Shown here: in pieces, positions 8,617 through 19,180 of the stretch | Layout: every line of letters starts with the position of its first letter | Numbering within the stretch: the stretch's first letter is position 1 | Source of the DNA: Thermasporomyces sp036564245 | GTDB lineage: Bacteria > Actinomycetota > Actinomycetes > Propionibacteriales > Actinopolymorphaceae | Direction: 5' to 3' | Assembly: GCA_036564245.1 (NCBI GenBank) | Contig: DATCKU010000040.1 | Location: forward strand, 75,925 to 139,924 | DNA length: 64,000 bases | Notes under the pieces: generated by a model | Seen by the model: the letters and a program-made list of their open reading frames with translations, nothing else | The model's database searches: none | What the model was told of the DNA's origin: nothing | Position numbers and translations under genes: made by a program

Positions 8617-10382
8617 CGCAGATCAAACCGACCGCGAGGGTGCTCGGATTCCCGAACGCCGAGGCCTCGCAGGCCGCATTCCCGGCACCAGCAGGACAGG
8701 ACACGCATTCGTCCGAGGATCACGTGCAGCCATTTCCCTGGCAGCGAAGGCGGATCGCGCCGGTGTTCGCCAACCGGGGGATGGTCGCGGCATCGCATCC
8801 TCTGGTGGCGAGCACCGGACTGCGCATCCTGGCCTCGGGCGGCAATGCGGTGGATGCCGCGGTCGGTGCCGGTCTCGTCGCGAGCGTCGTCATGCCGGAG
8901 ATGTGTGGGCTGGGCGGTGACCTGTTCGCCCTGGTCCACGATCCGTCGCAGCGTGAGGCTGGCGAGACGACCGAGACCTCGAGGCCAGCGGTCTGGTCGG
9001 TGCAGGGCAGCGGGATCGCGCCGCGTGGTGCGACGACCGAGATGATGCAGCGGGCGCACGATGGCGTCCACATGCCGTCGACCGGCCCGCTGGCCGTCAC
9101 GGTGCCGGGAATGGTGTACGGCTACTTCACGCTGCTCGAGCGCTGGGGAAGCAGGTCGTTCGCCGACGTTGCACACCCTGCCATCGAGTACGCGTACGGG
9201 CATCCGATCTCACCTGTGCTCGTGTCGTACATCGCGAAGTTCGCCGACCTGCTGGCCCGCGTACCCGCGACGGCGGCCGTCTTCCTGCCGGACGGGCGGC
9301 CGCCGGAGCCGGGCACGATCTTTCGGCAGGAGAACCTCGCTCGGACGCTCGAGGCGCTCGCGGCGGGCGGTGTCGACGTGTTCTACAAAGGCGACGTCGG
9401 CGAGCGGATCGCGGCGTACGTCTCCGAGCTGGGCGGCGCCTTGCGGTTGAGCGACCTCGCCGACCACGAGACCACGGTGTCGCCGCCGCTCTCCACGTCC
9501 TACCGCGGGTACACGGTCTACCAGACGGCGCTGCCCAGCCAGGGCTTGATCATGCTCGAGTCGCTCAACATCGCCGAGCAGTTCGACCTTCAGGACCTCG
9601 GTGTCGGGACGCCGGCGGCCACCCACGTGCTGGTCGAGGCGACGAGGCTCGCCTTCGCCGACCGCCATGCCTACTGTCAGGACCCCGCGTTTGCGGAGTC
9701 GCCGGTCGAGCGCCTGCTGTCCAAGGACTGGGCCAAGAGCCGGGCAGCGCTGATCGGCCGGGCAGCCGGCAGGGACTACCTGCCCGGGAGTCTGGACGAA
9801 GGGCACACGACGTACCTCAACGTCGTGGACGCCGACGGGATGATGGTCTCGCTGATCCAGTCGGTCGCCAGCAACTTCGGCAGCGGAGTCGTGGCAGGCG
9901 ATACGGGCGTCCTGCTGAACAACCGTGCCCAGGCGTTCTCGCTCGACCCGCAGCATCCGAACGTCTTCGCCCCGGGCAAGAAGCCCATGCACACCTTGAA
10001 CTGCTACCTCGTCGCGGACGCTGCCGGACGGCTCGTCGTCGTGGGAGGCACCCCCGGCGGGGACCGGCAGCCGCAGTGGAACCTGCAGGTCGTGGTGGGA
10101 CTGGTCGACGGTGGCTGGGACGTCCAGCAGGCGGTCGAGCAACCGCTGTGGTTCAGCTCGACACCGAGAGGAGCCGATGGAGCGACCGGTCTCGAGCTCA
10201 CGGTGGAGTCCCGGGTGGGTGAGGCGTTCGTCGACGAGCTGCGCAGACGCGGGCATCGCGTGGTCGTGGACAGCGAGTGGAGTGCCTTGTCGGGGGCACA
10301 GGTCATCGCGCGGGACCCCGTGACCGGTGCGCTCGCCGGCGGGTCCGATCCGCGTCAGGAAGGGCTCGCGCTCGGCCTGTGA
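8613..10382 (+). CDS. ggt: Gamma-glutamyltransferase family protein
   Basis: A 589-residue Ntn-hydrolase that would be made as one chain and cleave itself. The expected catalytic threonine is about residue 399 in HTTYLNVVDADG, and GGTPGG near residue 480 matches the oxyanion/substrate loop. In the common TTH sequence the third residue is histidine; here it is tyrosine. The ATG at 8613 overlaps the previous stop; no signal peptide is present, so a cytoplasmic enzyme is expected, unlike the periplasmic E. coli enzyme. Coupling to a peptide-binding lipoprotein suggests use of imported gamma-glutamyl compounds (glutathione- or polyglutamate-derived) as a nitrogen or amino acid source; this is inference. 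Confidence 0.9.
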   Translation: MTQIKPTARVLGFPNAEASQAAFPAPAGQDTHSSEDHVQPFPWQRRRIAPVFANRGMVAASHPLVASTGLRILASGGNAVDAAVGAGLVASVVMPEMCGLGGDLFALVHDPSQREAGETTETSRPAVWSVQGSGIAPRGATTEMMQRAHDGVHMPSTGPLAVTVPGMVYGYFTLLERWGSRSFADVAHPAIEYAYGHPISPVLVSYIAKFADLLARVPATAAVFLPDGRPPEPGTIFRQENLARTLEALAAGGVDVFYKGDVGERIAAYVSELGGALRLSDLADHETTVSPPLSTSYRGYTVYQTALPSQGLIMLESLNIAEQFDLQDLGVGTPAATHVLVEATRLAFADRHAYCQDPAFAESPVERLLSKDWAKSRAALIGRAAGRDYLPGSLDEGHTTYLNVVDADGMMVSLIQSVASNFGSGVVAGDTGVLLNNRAQAFSLDPQHPNVFAPGKKPMHTLNCYLVADAAGRLVVVGGTPGGDRQPQWNLQVVVGLVDGGWDVQQAVEQPLWFSSTPRGADGATGLELTVESRVGEAFVDELRRRGHRVVVDSEWSALSGAQVIARDPVTGALAGGSDPRQEGLALGL

Positions 10383-10400
10383 GCCGCAGCAGGTGCCCGG

Positions 10401-11064
10401 TCACCACGACAGGGTGAGCTCGCCGGCGATCCGGTCGATCGTCGCCCCGTTGCGCAGCCGGTCGATGACGCCGCGGACAAGGGGACGGTTTCGGCCTCGA
10501 TCTGTGCCGCACGCTCGGCGAACCACGTGACCGCTGGCTCGTCCGGAAGCAGGGAGACGAGCTCAGCGGCGAGCTCGGCCGCGCTCCGAACCCGCGGGTG
10601 GATCTCACCGAGCGTCCGAGAGCCCCAGTCGAAGGGCGCGAGCTCCTCCGGTAGTGCGGCGAGCGCGTTGTCGAGCTCACCCAGTGCGGCACCGGCGAGC
10701 TCGAGCTCTCGTAGGTCTCCACGCGGGTGATCCCCTGGAATCGACGGGGTGAGGGACGCCAGGCCGTGCGGCGTCGTGACCACGGTTCGGCCGTCGCGGC
10801 TGGGGAGTGGGACGGGGACGTCGTACGACAGGTTGGTGCGTTCGGCAAGTGCGGCAAGCAACCGGTGCTCGGCGGCCACCTGGGGGCCGGCAGCGTTCTG
10901 GTGGATGCGCAGAACGTACGCCCCGCCTCGTCGTGCCCCACCGTCCACTGCGGTATGGATGATCCACACCAGGTTGTTGGTGCCTCGCTCGGGCTGGCGC
11001 ACCTGTGTGACCGCGGGATGTCCCACGCGCGAAGGACGTCGGCGATCTCAGGTGCTCCAATCAT
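10401..11064 (-). pseudogene. Decayed aminoglycoside/homoserine-type phosphotransferase
   Basis: Pieces of a phosphotransferase-enzyme (APH) family protein lie in three frames. The N-terminus MIGAPEIADVLRAWDIP (from the ATG at 11064) leads after a one-base loss near 11010 into AVTQVRQPERGTNNLVW and the N-lobe. This N-lobe runs to about 10490 (PAVTWFAERAAQIEAETVP). A second shift then leads to RGVIDRLRNGATIDRIAGEL and a stop at 10401. The whole catalytic lobe with the HGDxxxxN motif is missing. Two frame breaks plus an internal loss point to a true pseudogene rather than one sequencing error. It is convergent with ggt. Confidence 0.7.
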
Positions 11065-11200
11065 GGGCGAGGCTTGGGTCGGGGGGCTGGTCGTCGATCC
11101 AGCCGATTCGTGCGTACGCGATCGTGCGGCGTGAACGACGGACCGGTCCGGCTCCCGACCGGTCGCGAGGAACGGTGAGCTACCACTTAGCCTGGTCGCG

Positions 11201-12685
11201 GTGGGCTGGATTCTCGCGTGTCGTGAGCTCGCCGGCGAGGTCGACGCTGAGCGTGCTTTCGGCGCGCTGTTCGGTTCGAGCCGCTGGGCGTTCTGGCTCG
11301 ACAGCGGCCTGCTCGAAGGGCCGGCGCGCTATTCCCTTCTGGGAGATATCGGCAGCTCCGCCGACCCACCCACGGGTCGGAGTGCTGATCGCCGGGACGG
11401 CTGGGCCGCAGAGGATGCGGTCGCCGAAGGCCACGTGCTGATCGACTGGGTGTCAGACCACGGCACACCCACGATCTACGAACGCCTCGAGCAGCGTCTG
11501 GCGGCCGAGGACGTGGAACTGCCCGACGGATTGCCCCCGGAGGTGGCGTGCGGGTACGTCGGGTACTTCGGCTACGAGCTCAACGCGTACGACGGCCTGC
11601 CGGCCCGTCCGGCTGCGCTCCCCGACGCCGTGTGGTTGCGAGCGGCGAGGTTCGTGGTGATCGATCACGTGCGTCGCCGTACCTGGGTGTGCGCACGTAC
11701 CACGCCTGGCCGTCCGACCCGTTGGCTCGACGCGGCCGAGAGGACGCTGAGTAGCTTGGTCGGACGGCCTCAGGCACACCGGGGGGAGCAGCTCACGCCA
11801 GCGACGGAGGACCGCGTCGACCCCGAGCCATGGCTCGTGCGATCGCGGTCGCGCTACCTCGCTGACATCGAGACCTGTCTGCGGGCCCTTCGCGACGGTG
11901 AGTGTTACGAAATCTGTCTGACCAACACCGTCGAGGTGGCGTTCGCCGGCGACCCGTTGCAGGCCTATCGGCGGCTGCGCCGATCGAGCCCCGCTCCGTA
12001 CGCGGCGTACCTGCGACTGGGCGACGCCCACGTCCTGTCGGCTTCGCCGGAACGGTTCCTCGCCGTCGACTCTGCTGGATACGCCGAGTCGAGTCCGATC
12101 AAAGGCACCGCTCCGCGCGACCCGGATCCCGGCATCGACCGAATGCTGGCCAAGGAGCTTGCAACCGACGCCAAGACGCAGGCCGAGAATCTCATGATCG
12201 TCGATCTGGTGCGCAACGACCTCGGCCGGGTCTGCGATCCGGGCACGATCACCGTCCCGGACTTCCTCTCCGTGCGTTCGTACGCAACCGTCCACCAGCT
12301 GGTCTCCACCATCCGCGGACGCCTGCGTCCCGGACTAAGTGCCGTGGCGGCGGCGCGGGCCTGCTTCCCACCGGGCTCGATGACCGGCGCGCCCAAGCGG
12401 CGCGCAATGCAGATCCTCCACGAGCTCGAGACGCGGCCACGTGGTGTCTACTCGGGTGCCCTGGGATACGTCGGTTTGAGGGGGACAGCCGACTTCAGCG
12501 TGGTCATTCGTACGGCAGTCATCAAAGACGGCACCCTGACCATCGGGGCGGGAGGCGCCATCGTACTCGACTCCGATCCGGTGGCGGAATACGACGAGAT
12601 GCTCCTCAAGGCGGCCGTCCCGCTTCGCGCCGTGTCTGCTCGGGATTTGCCTGGCACATCCGGCACGCCTCGACCACCGGCTTGA
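11201..12685 (+). CDS. pabB: Aminodeoxychorismate synthase component I (chorismate-binding)
   Basis: A 494-residue chorismate-utilising enzyme that aminates chorismate with ammonia from a PabA partner, for p-aminobenzoate and folate synthesis. The catalytic lysine motif PIKGTAPR identifies the PabB rather than the anthranilate synthase type. Other family motifs are CYEICLTNTVEV, SASPERFL, AENLMIVDLVRNDLGR, FPPGSMTGAPKRRAM and GALGYVG. No pabA or pabC gene is adjacent. The GTG at 11201 is the only good start; its ribosome site is weak, and the N-terminus is short compared with some homologues. Its product could instead serve a secondary pathway needing aminodeoxychorismate, but nothing nearby supports that. 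Confidence 0.9.
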   Translation: MGWILACRELAGEVDAERAFGALFGSSRWAFWLDSGLLEGPARYSLLGDIGSSADPPTGRSADRRDGWAAEDAVAEGHVLIDWVSDHGTPTIYERLEQRLAAEDVELPDGLPPEVACGYVGYFGYELNAYDGLPARPAALPDAVWLRAARFVVIDHVRRRTWVCARTTPGRPTRWLDAAERTLSSLVGRPQAHRGEQLTPATEDRVDPEPWLVRSRSRYLADIETCLRALRDGECYEICLTNTVEVAFAGDPLQAYRRLRRSSPAPYAAYLRLGDAHVLSASPERFLAVDSAGYAESSPIKGTAPRDPDPGIDRMLAKELATDAKTQAENLMIVDLVRNDLGRVCDPGTITVPDFLSVRSYATVHQLVSTIRGRLRPGLSAVAAARACFPPGSMTGAPKRRAMQILHELETRPRGVYSGALGYVGLRGTADFSVVIRTAVIKDGTLTIGAGGAIVLDSDPVAEYDEMLLKAAVPLRAVSARDLPGTSGTPRPPA

Positions 12686-12752
12686 TGCCGATGGTGCAGG
12701 TCGTAGGCCTTCAGCGTCAAGGCGCGGACTCGACCCCAGAGCACGCTGCGTA

Positions 12753-12774
12753 GTTCACACGGAATTCACAGGAT
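12753..12774 (+). promoter_or_regulatory. PHO-box-like direct repeat upstream of amt
   Basis: Two adjacent 11-bp units, GTTCACACGGA and ATTCACAGGAT, share the GTTCAC-like core and spacing of actinobacterial PhoP boxes. PhoP is known to repress nitrogen genes including amtB in Streptomyces. The site lies just after pabB and about 310 bp before amt. Function is inferred from pattern only. Confidence 0.35.
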
Positions 12775-12988
12775 CACGTCGTTCCGTCATCAGGCCGCAA
12801 CATGACGGGCCGGTCGCCGAAACACGCGAGCACCACGCTAGCGGGTGTCCCAGGGGTCCCCGGGTCGCCCCCGGGATGGCACCAGGGAGTACGGAATCCG
12901 CGAACGGCCCGGCCGTACTCCAAGCCGGCGGCGCTGCCGGCGCCGAACGCCATGCCCTGCAACGGGCACCGCAACGGGTACCCCGACG

Positions 12989-13023
12989 GCATCTGCACGT
13001 GAAGCATCTGCACCTGAAGCATC
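12989..13023 (+). repeat. 15-bp tandem repeat in the amt leader
   Basis: GCATCTGCACGTGAA is followed directly by GCATCTGCACCTGAA and then GCATC, about 2.3 copies with one mismatch, some 65 bases before the amt start. It may be regulator sites or a chance duplication. The rest of the 400-base gap between pabB and amt shows no gene. Confidence 0.6.
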
Positions 13024-13086
13024 GGACGGCCACCCCGCGGACTCGCTCCGCGGCGGGACCCCGACAAGATCTCGCGAGGAGAAGCG

Positions 13087-14480
<1,394 letters not shown>

Positions 14481-14484
<4 letters not shown>

Positions 14485-14819
14485 AGCTGGTGACCGCGGT
14501 CATCAAGCCACACCGGCTCGACGAGGTACGCGCAGCACTGGAAGCGTTCGGCGTCTCGGGGATGACCATCACCGAGGCCAGCGGCTACGGACGGCAGAAG
14601 GGGCACACCGAGGTCTACCGCGGCGCGGAGTACGAAGTGGACCTGGTGCCCAAGGTCCGGATCGAGATCGTGCTGGACGACGACGACGTCGACGACGTGG
14701 TGGACGTCATCAGGAAGAGTGCCCACACCGGCAAGATCGGTGACGGCAAGGTCTGGGTCGTCCCGGTCGAGTCTGTGGTTCGCGTCCGCACCGGCGAGAC
14801 GGGGACAGAGGCGTTGTGA
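14481..14819 (+). CDS. glnK: PII nitrogen regulatory protein (GlnK/GlnB)
   Basis: A 112-residue trimeric PII signal protein that senses 2-oxoglutarate and ATP/ADP and plugs the Amt channel. The T-loop GRQKGHTEVYRGAEYEVD carries Tyr51, the residue modified by GlnD (adenylylated in actinobacteria). The C-terminal signature TGKIGDGKVWV is complete. Translationally coupled to amt by a 4-bp overlap and followed after 13 bases by glnD, giving the classical amt-glnK-glnD operon. Confidence 0.97.
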
Positions 14820-14832
14820 CGCCTTGACGACG

Positions 14833-17289
14833 ATGTCGGCGGCATCGGTTCTGGCACCACCGAGCGAGCGCCTTTCCTGGTTGCGGCGGTCGCGAAGGCA
14901 ACGGACCGATGCCGCCGATGCGCGTGTGAGCGACCTCTTCGAATCGTCACTCGAGCAGATCGGCCTGGAGTCCCCATCCGGTCTCGCGGTCGTCGCGCTC
15001 GGTGGCTACGGCCGTGGTGAGCTCTCGGTGGCGAGCGACCTCGACCTGCTCCTCCTGTACGACCCCTCTCGGGAGGCCGACGCCTGCGCACTCGCCGAAC
15101 GGCTCTGGTACCCGTTGTGGGACGCCGGTGTGAAGGTCGACCACAGCGTACGAACCATCGCGGAGACGCTGGAGGCCGCAGCGAACCTGCGGACGGCCCT
15201 GTCGCTGCTCGACGCCCGTCACGTTGCGGGTGATGCGAGCCTCACGATCGCCTTGCGTACGACGTTGTTGACGGCGTGGCGGCGGACGGCGCGCCGCCGG
15301 ATCCCCGAGCTCGAGGCGAGCTGCCGCGAGCGTGCGGAACGGTTCGGCGAGCTCGCGTCCCTGCTCGAGCCCGACCTGAAGCAGGCGCGAGGCGGGCTTC
15401 GCGACGCCATCGTGCTGCGTGCGCTGGCCGCGACGTGGCTGGTGGAGATTCCGCACCACACGCTGGCCAGGGTGCACGGCGACCTGCTGAACATCCGAGA
15501 CGTGCTCCACCAGGTCGCTGGTCGTCGCGTGACCGACCGGTTGCTCGCGGACCTGGCACCAGACGTTGCGACGGCCTGCGGACTGCCCGGTCGGGACGCC
15601 TTGCTGCGTTACGTCTACGAGCGCGGTCGGATCATGAGCCAGATCGCCGACACGGCGTGGCGCCGTGTGCACCACGCCCTCGCGGCTCGTTCGGTACGAC
15701 GCGTGAACCGGCCCGCAACTCGACCGGGGCCGGTCATGACTCCCCTGGCACCGGGCGTGGCAGCGGTGGATGGCGAGGTGGTCCTCGCGTCCGAGGCGTT
15801 GCGGCTGAGCGCGGACCGGCACCGAGCCGATCCACTGCTGCCGCTTCGAGCCGCGTACTCCGCGGCCGACCGTGGCCTGCTGCTCGCCCCGCACACGGCG
15901 CAACGCCTGGCACGGGACTGTCGTCCGCTTCGTGTGCCGTGGCCTCCGGAGGCTCGCCGACTCTTCTGTGCACTGCTCGGCACGGGCTCCAACCTGCTCC
16001 CGGTCTGGGAGCTGCTCGACCAGACCGGCGTCATCGATCGTCTGGTGCCCGCATGGGGTCGCGTGCGGTGCGCTCCGCAGTATTCGCCAGTGCACCGGCA
16101 CACCGTCGACCGTCACCTGCTCGAGACGTGCGTGCAGGCGTCGGGACTGGTCCGCCGGGTGCGTCGGCCAGACCTGCTGCTCGTTGCCGCGCTCCTGCAC
16201 GACATCGGAAAGCCAGCCCCAGAAGGCGATGCCGGGCCGGCAGCGAGTGGGTCTTCGGGGAGGCCGGGCAGCCATGGTGGCAGCGAGCACGGTGAACGCG
16301 GCGCGCAGATCGCGCAACGGCTCGCGACCCGTTGGGGCTTTCCGCCAGAAGACGTCGCCACGCTGGCCACGTTGGTACGACACCACCTGCTGCTGATCGA
16401 CACCGCCACTCGCCGGGACCTCGACGACCCGGCGACAATCGAGCAGGTCGTCGACGTCGTTCGAGACCTGCCGACCCTCGAGCTGCTCGCCGCCTTGACC
16501 GAGGCGGATGCCAAGGCGACGGGTCCAGCGGCATGGACGCCGTGGAGGAGAAACCTGCTGGGCAGGCTCGTCGAACGGGTGCGCGGCCGACTGGCGGGCG
16601 GTGACGTCCCGAGACCCGCGCAGCTGGAGCCGTGGCAACGGGAGCTCGCCGAGCGCGGGGAGATCGCTGTGGTCGTGGAACCCGCGTCGGTCGAGGACGA
16701 CGACATGGCTCGCCTCACCGTGGTCTTCCCCGATCGCGTGGGACTGCTGGCCTCGGTGGCAGGTGTGCTCGCGCTGGCCCGTTTGTCGGTGCACGCGGCG
16801 ACGGTCGAGACGATCGGCGCCATGGGCGTGTCGGTCTGGACGGTGACCGGTGACCCGCCCGACGCCGCGGTGCTTCGCGAGCGTCTCGCCGTGGCGCTTG
16901 CCAGCCGGTCTGGTGAGGCCGAGGTCGACACCCACCTGAGGCGGCTCGATGAGGTGGCCCGCCAGGCTCAGGCGGCGGAGCGACGCTCCTCACGCCGCAG
17001 AGCGAGAGCCGCAGAGGTTGCGGTTCTCTCACCCCCACCCGACGTCCGGCTGGTCCCGGCCTCCGACACGGCCACGGTGCTGGAGGTGCGCGCCCACGAC
17101 CGGCCGGCGTTGTTCTACGCGATATGCCGGGCCGTCGCGGATGTGGGGTGTTCGGTCCGATCCGCCCACGTGAGCACCTGGGCGAAGGAAGCCGTCGACG
17201 TGTTCTACGTCACCGATTCGCGCGGTGCGCCCCTTGACCGGTGGCTCGCAGAGAAGTTGCGGGAAGCTGTCGAGCTGTCGGTTCGCTGA
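14833..17289 (+). CDS. glnD: PII nucleotidyltransferase/deadenylylase GlnD
   Basis: An 818-residue bifunctional enzyme that adds and removes nucleotide on Tyr51 of PII according to glutamine level. Domains in order are nucleotidyltransferase (GGYGRGELSVASDLDLLLLY near residue 55), GlnE/GlnD linker helices, HD phosphohydrolase (HRHTVDRHLLE and LLHDIGKP, with HGERGAQIA), and two C-terminal ACT domains (LTVVFPDRVGLLASVAGVLA and LEVRAHDRPALFYAICRAV) that bind glutamine. The start is uncertain: the ATG at 14833 or the TTG at 14824, both with weak ribosome sites, perhaps relying on coupling to glnK. Confidence 0.95.
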   Translation: MSAASVLAPPSERLSWLRRSRRQRTDAADARVSDLFESSLEQIGLESPSGLAVVALGGYGRGELSVASDLDLLLLYDPSREADACALAERLWYPLWDAGVKVDHSVRTIAETLEAAANLRTALSLLDARHVAGDASLTIALRTTLLTAWRRTARRRIPELEASCRERAERFGELASLLEPDLKQARGGLRDAIVLRALAATWLVEIPHHTLARVHGDLLNIRDVLHQVAGRRVTDRLLADLAPDVATACGLPGRDALLRYVYERGRIMSQIADTAWRRVHHALAARSVRRVNRPATRPGPVMTPLAPGVAAVDGEVVLASEALRLSADRHRADPLLPLRAAYSAADRGLLLAPHTAQRLARDCRPLRVPWPPEARRLFCALLGTGSNLLPVWELLDQTGVIDRLVPAWGRVRCAPQYSPVHRHTVDRHLLETCVQASGLVRRVRRPDLLLVAALLHDIGKPAPEGDAGPAASGSSGRPGSHGGSEHGERGAQIAQRLATRWGFPPEDVATLATLVRHHLLLIDTATRRDLDDPATIEQVVDVVRDLPTLELLAALTEADAKATGPAAWTPWRRNLLGRLVERVRGRLAGGDVPRPAQLEPWQRELAERGEIAVVVEPASVEDDDMARLTVVFPDRVGLLASVAGVLALARLSVHAATVETIGAMGVSVWTVTGDPPDAAVLRERLAVALASRSGEAEVDTHLRRLDEVARQAQAAERRSSRRRARAAEVAVLSPPPDVRLVPASDTATVLEVRAHDRPALFYAICRAVADVGCSVRSAHVSTWAKEAVDVFYVTDSRGAPLDRWLAEKLREAVELSVR

Positions 17290-17521
17290 GGGCCGCAGGG
17301 CCGGCTACGCTGGCCACGACGCTAGGGGTGCCCCGTGGATCAGGGTCGACCACTGGCGCATCCGCGCCTTGCTGGCACGACCGAGCCGACCGCGCAGCGT
17401 TGTCGGCCGACCAGGAGAAGCCGCGAGGAGGATGCGGGCGATGCGCAGCCCGACCATGATCCACGGGACATCCGTCACCTGACCGCCTACCCGACGCTAC
17501 GCAAGGACCGGACGAATACCC

Positions 17522-19180
17522 GTGTTCGCCACACTCTCCGATCGTTTCGAGGCAACGTTTCGACGACTCCGCGGCAAGGGTCGGCTCACCGACGCCGACA
17601 TCGACGCGACGTGCCGGGAGATTCGTATCGCTCTGCTGGAGGCCGACGTCGCCCTGCCGGTGGTGCGTGAGTTCATCGGCAGGGTCAAGGAGCGCGCACG
17701 CGGCGCGGAGGTCCACCAGGCGCTCAACCCGGCCGAGCAGGTCATCAAGATCGTCAACGACGAGCTGATCGAGATCCTGGGCGGTGAGACGCGCAGGCTG
17801 CGGTTCGCCAAGACGCCGCCGACGGTGATCCTGCTCTGTGGTCTGCAGGGCGCTGGTAAGACCTTGCTCGCCGGCAAGCTGGGGTTGTGGCTCAAGAAGC
17901 AAGGCCACCAGCCCGTGCTTGTCGCCGCCGACCTGCAACGGCCGAACGCCGTGCAGCAGCTGCAGATCGTGGGGGAGCGGGCCGGTGTCGCGGTCTTCGC
18001 CCCGGAGCCGGGTAACGGCGTGGGCGACCCGGTCGAGGTGGCCCGACAGAGCGTGGAGTTCGCACGGAGCAAGCTCTACGACGTGGTGATCGTCGACACG
18101 GCAGGGCGGCTCGGTGTCGACGCGGAGATGATGCAGCAAGCGATCGACATTCGCGACGCGATCTCCCCCGACGAGATTCTGTTCGTGGTCAACGCGATGA
18201 TCGGTCAGGACGCCGTCACGACCGCCGAGGCGTTCCGTGACGGTGTGGGCTTCGACGGCGTCGTGCTCTCCCAGCTCGACGGTGACGCCCGTGGTGGGGC
18301 GGCTCTCTCCATTCGCTACGTCACCGGCCGTCCGGTGCTGTTCGCCTCCAACGGCGAGAAGCTCGAGGACTTCGACGTCTTCCACCCCGACCGGATGGCC
18401 TCGCGGATCCTCGGGATGGGTGACGTCCTCACCCTGATCGAGCAGGCCGAGCAGGCATTCGACCAGGAGCAGGCCGAGCGGGTCGCCGAGAAGCTCAGGA
18501 CCGAGCGCGGCTTCACCCTCGAGGACTTCCTGTCGCAGATGCAGGTCGTGCGTCGCATGGGCTCGCTGTCGAAGATCCTCGGCATGCTGCCCGGGCTCGG
18601 CGAGATCCGTAGTCAGGTGGAGCAGCTGGACGACCGTGAGCTGGATCGGATCGAGGCGATCATCCGGTCCATGACCCCCGCCGAACGCGAGGACCCCAAG
18701 ATCATCAACGGCTCGCGCAGACTGCGGATCGCGAACGGGTCTGGTACGACCGTGAGCGACGTCAACCGCCTCGTCGAGAGGTTCCTCGAGGCGCGCAAGG
18801 TGATGAGCGCGTTGAGCCAGGGCAAAGGTGTGCCGGGACTTCCCGGGATGCCCGGACTGCCCGGCCTGCCGGGTGGCGGAATGCCCGGCATTGGCGGTCG
18901 CAAGGGCAAGAAGGGCAAGGGCGGCAAGAAGCAGCGCGCCGGTCGTTCGGGCAATCCCGCCAAGCGGGCCCGTGAGGCGGCGGCTCGCAGGGAGCGCCTG
19001 GATGCCAACAAGGTCGAGCAGACCGGTCAGGGCGACCACCAGGTGCCCGGCCTGGGAGCCGGCGGTCTCGGCGGGCTGCTCGGCGGTCAAGCCGGCGCTC
19101 GTCCCGATCAGGTTGACGTTCCCGACGATCTCGAACTGCCCCAAGAGATCCGCGACATGCTGCGAAAGGACGGCGGTTGA
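17522..19180 (+). CDS. ffh: Signal recognition particle protein Ffh, with altered G4 motif
   Basis: A 552-residue SRP54 GTPase that binds signal peptides and 4.5S RNA and hands ribosomes to FtsY. The N domain is followed by the G domain (P-loop GLQGAGKT, DLQRPNAVQQL, DTAGR) and a Met-rich M domain (QMQVVRRMGSLSKILGMLPG). A Gly/Pro repeat and a Lys-rich tail follow, as in other actinobacterial Ffh. The G4 motif, normally (T/S)KLDGDARGG, reads SQLDGDARGG here, and the usual VVDAM before it reads VVNAM. The FtsY of this window keeps SKLD. Function is still expected because this is the likely sole, essential copy. About 230 bases upstream hold no gene. Confidence 0.95.
   Translation: MFATLSDRFEATFRRLRGKGRLTDADIDATCREIRIALLEADVALPVVREFIGRVKERARGAEVHQALNPAEQVIKIVNDELIEILGGETRRLRFAKTPPTVILLCGLQGAGKTLLAGKLGLWLKKQGHQPVLVAADLQRPNAVQQLQIVGERAGVAVFAPEPGNGVGDPVEVARQSVEFARSKLYDVVIVDTAGRLGVDAEMMQQAIDIRDAISPDEILFVVNAMIGQDAVTTAEAFRDGVGFDGVVLSQLDGDARGGAALSIRYVTGRPVLFASNGEKLEDFDVFHPDRMASRILGMGDVLTLIEQAEQAFDQEQAERVAEKLRTERGFTLEDFLSQMQVVRRMGSLSKILGMLPGLGEIRSQVEQLDDRELDRIEAIIRSMTPAEREDPKIINGSRRLRIANGSGTTVSDVNRLVERFLEARKVMSALSQGKGVPGLPGMPGLPGLPGGGMPGIGGRKGKKGKGGKKQRAGRSGNPAKRAREAAARRERLDANKVEQTGQGDHQVPGLGAGGLGGLLGGQAGARPDQVDVPDDLELPQEIRDMLRKDGG

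Noticed and set aside
14947..16935. 662-codon minus frame opposite glnD
   Set aside because: Antisense shadow in high-GC DNA; glnD carries all family motifs.
18825..18900. Gly-Leu-Pro repeats in the Ffh tail as a possible DNA repeat element
   Set aside because: Gly/Pro/Met-rich tails are normal for the M-domain end of actinobacterial Ffh.
17210..19144. 644-codon minus frame opposite ffh
   Set aside because: Antisense shadow; Leu/Asp/His-rich composition and no motif.
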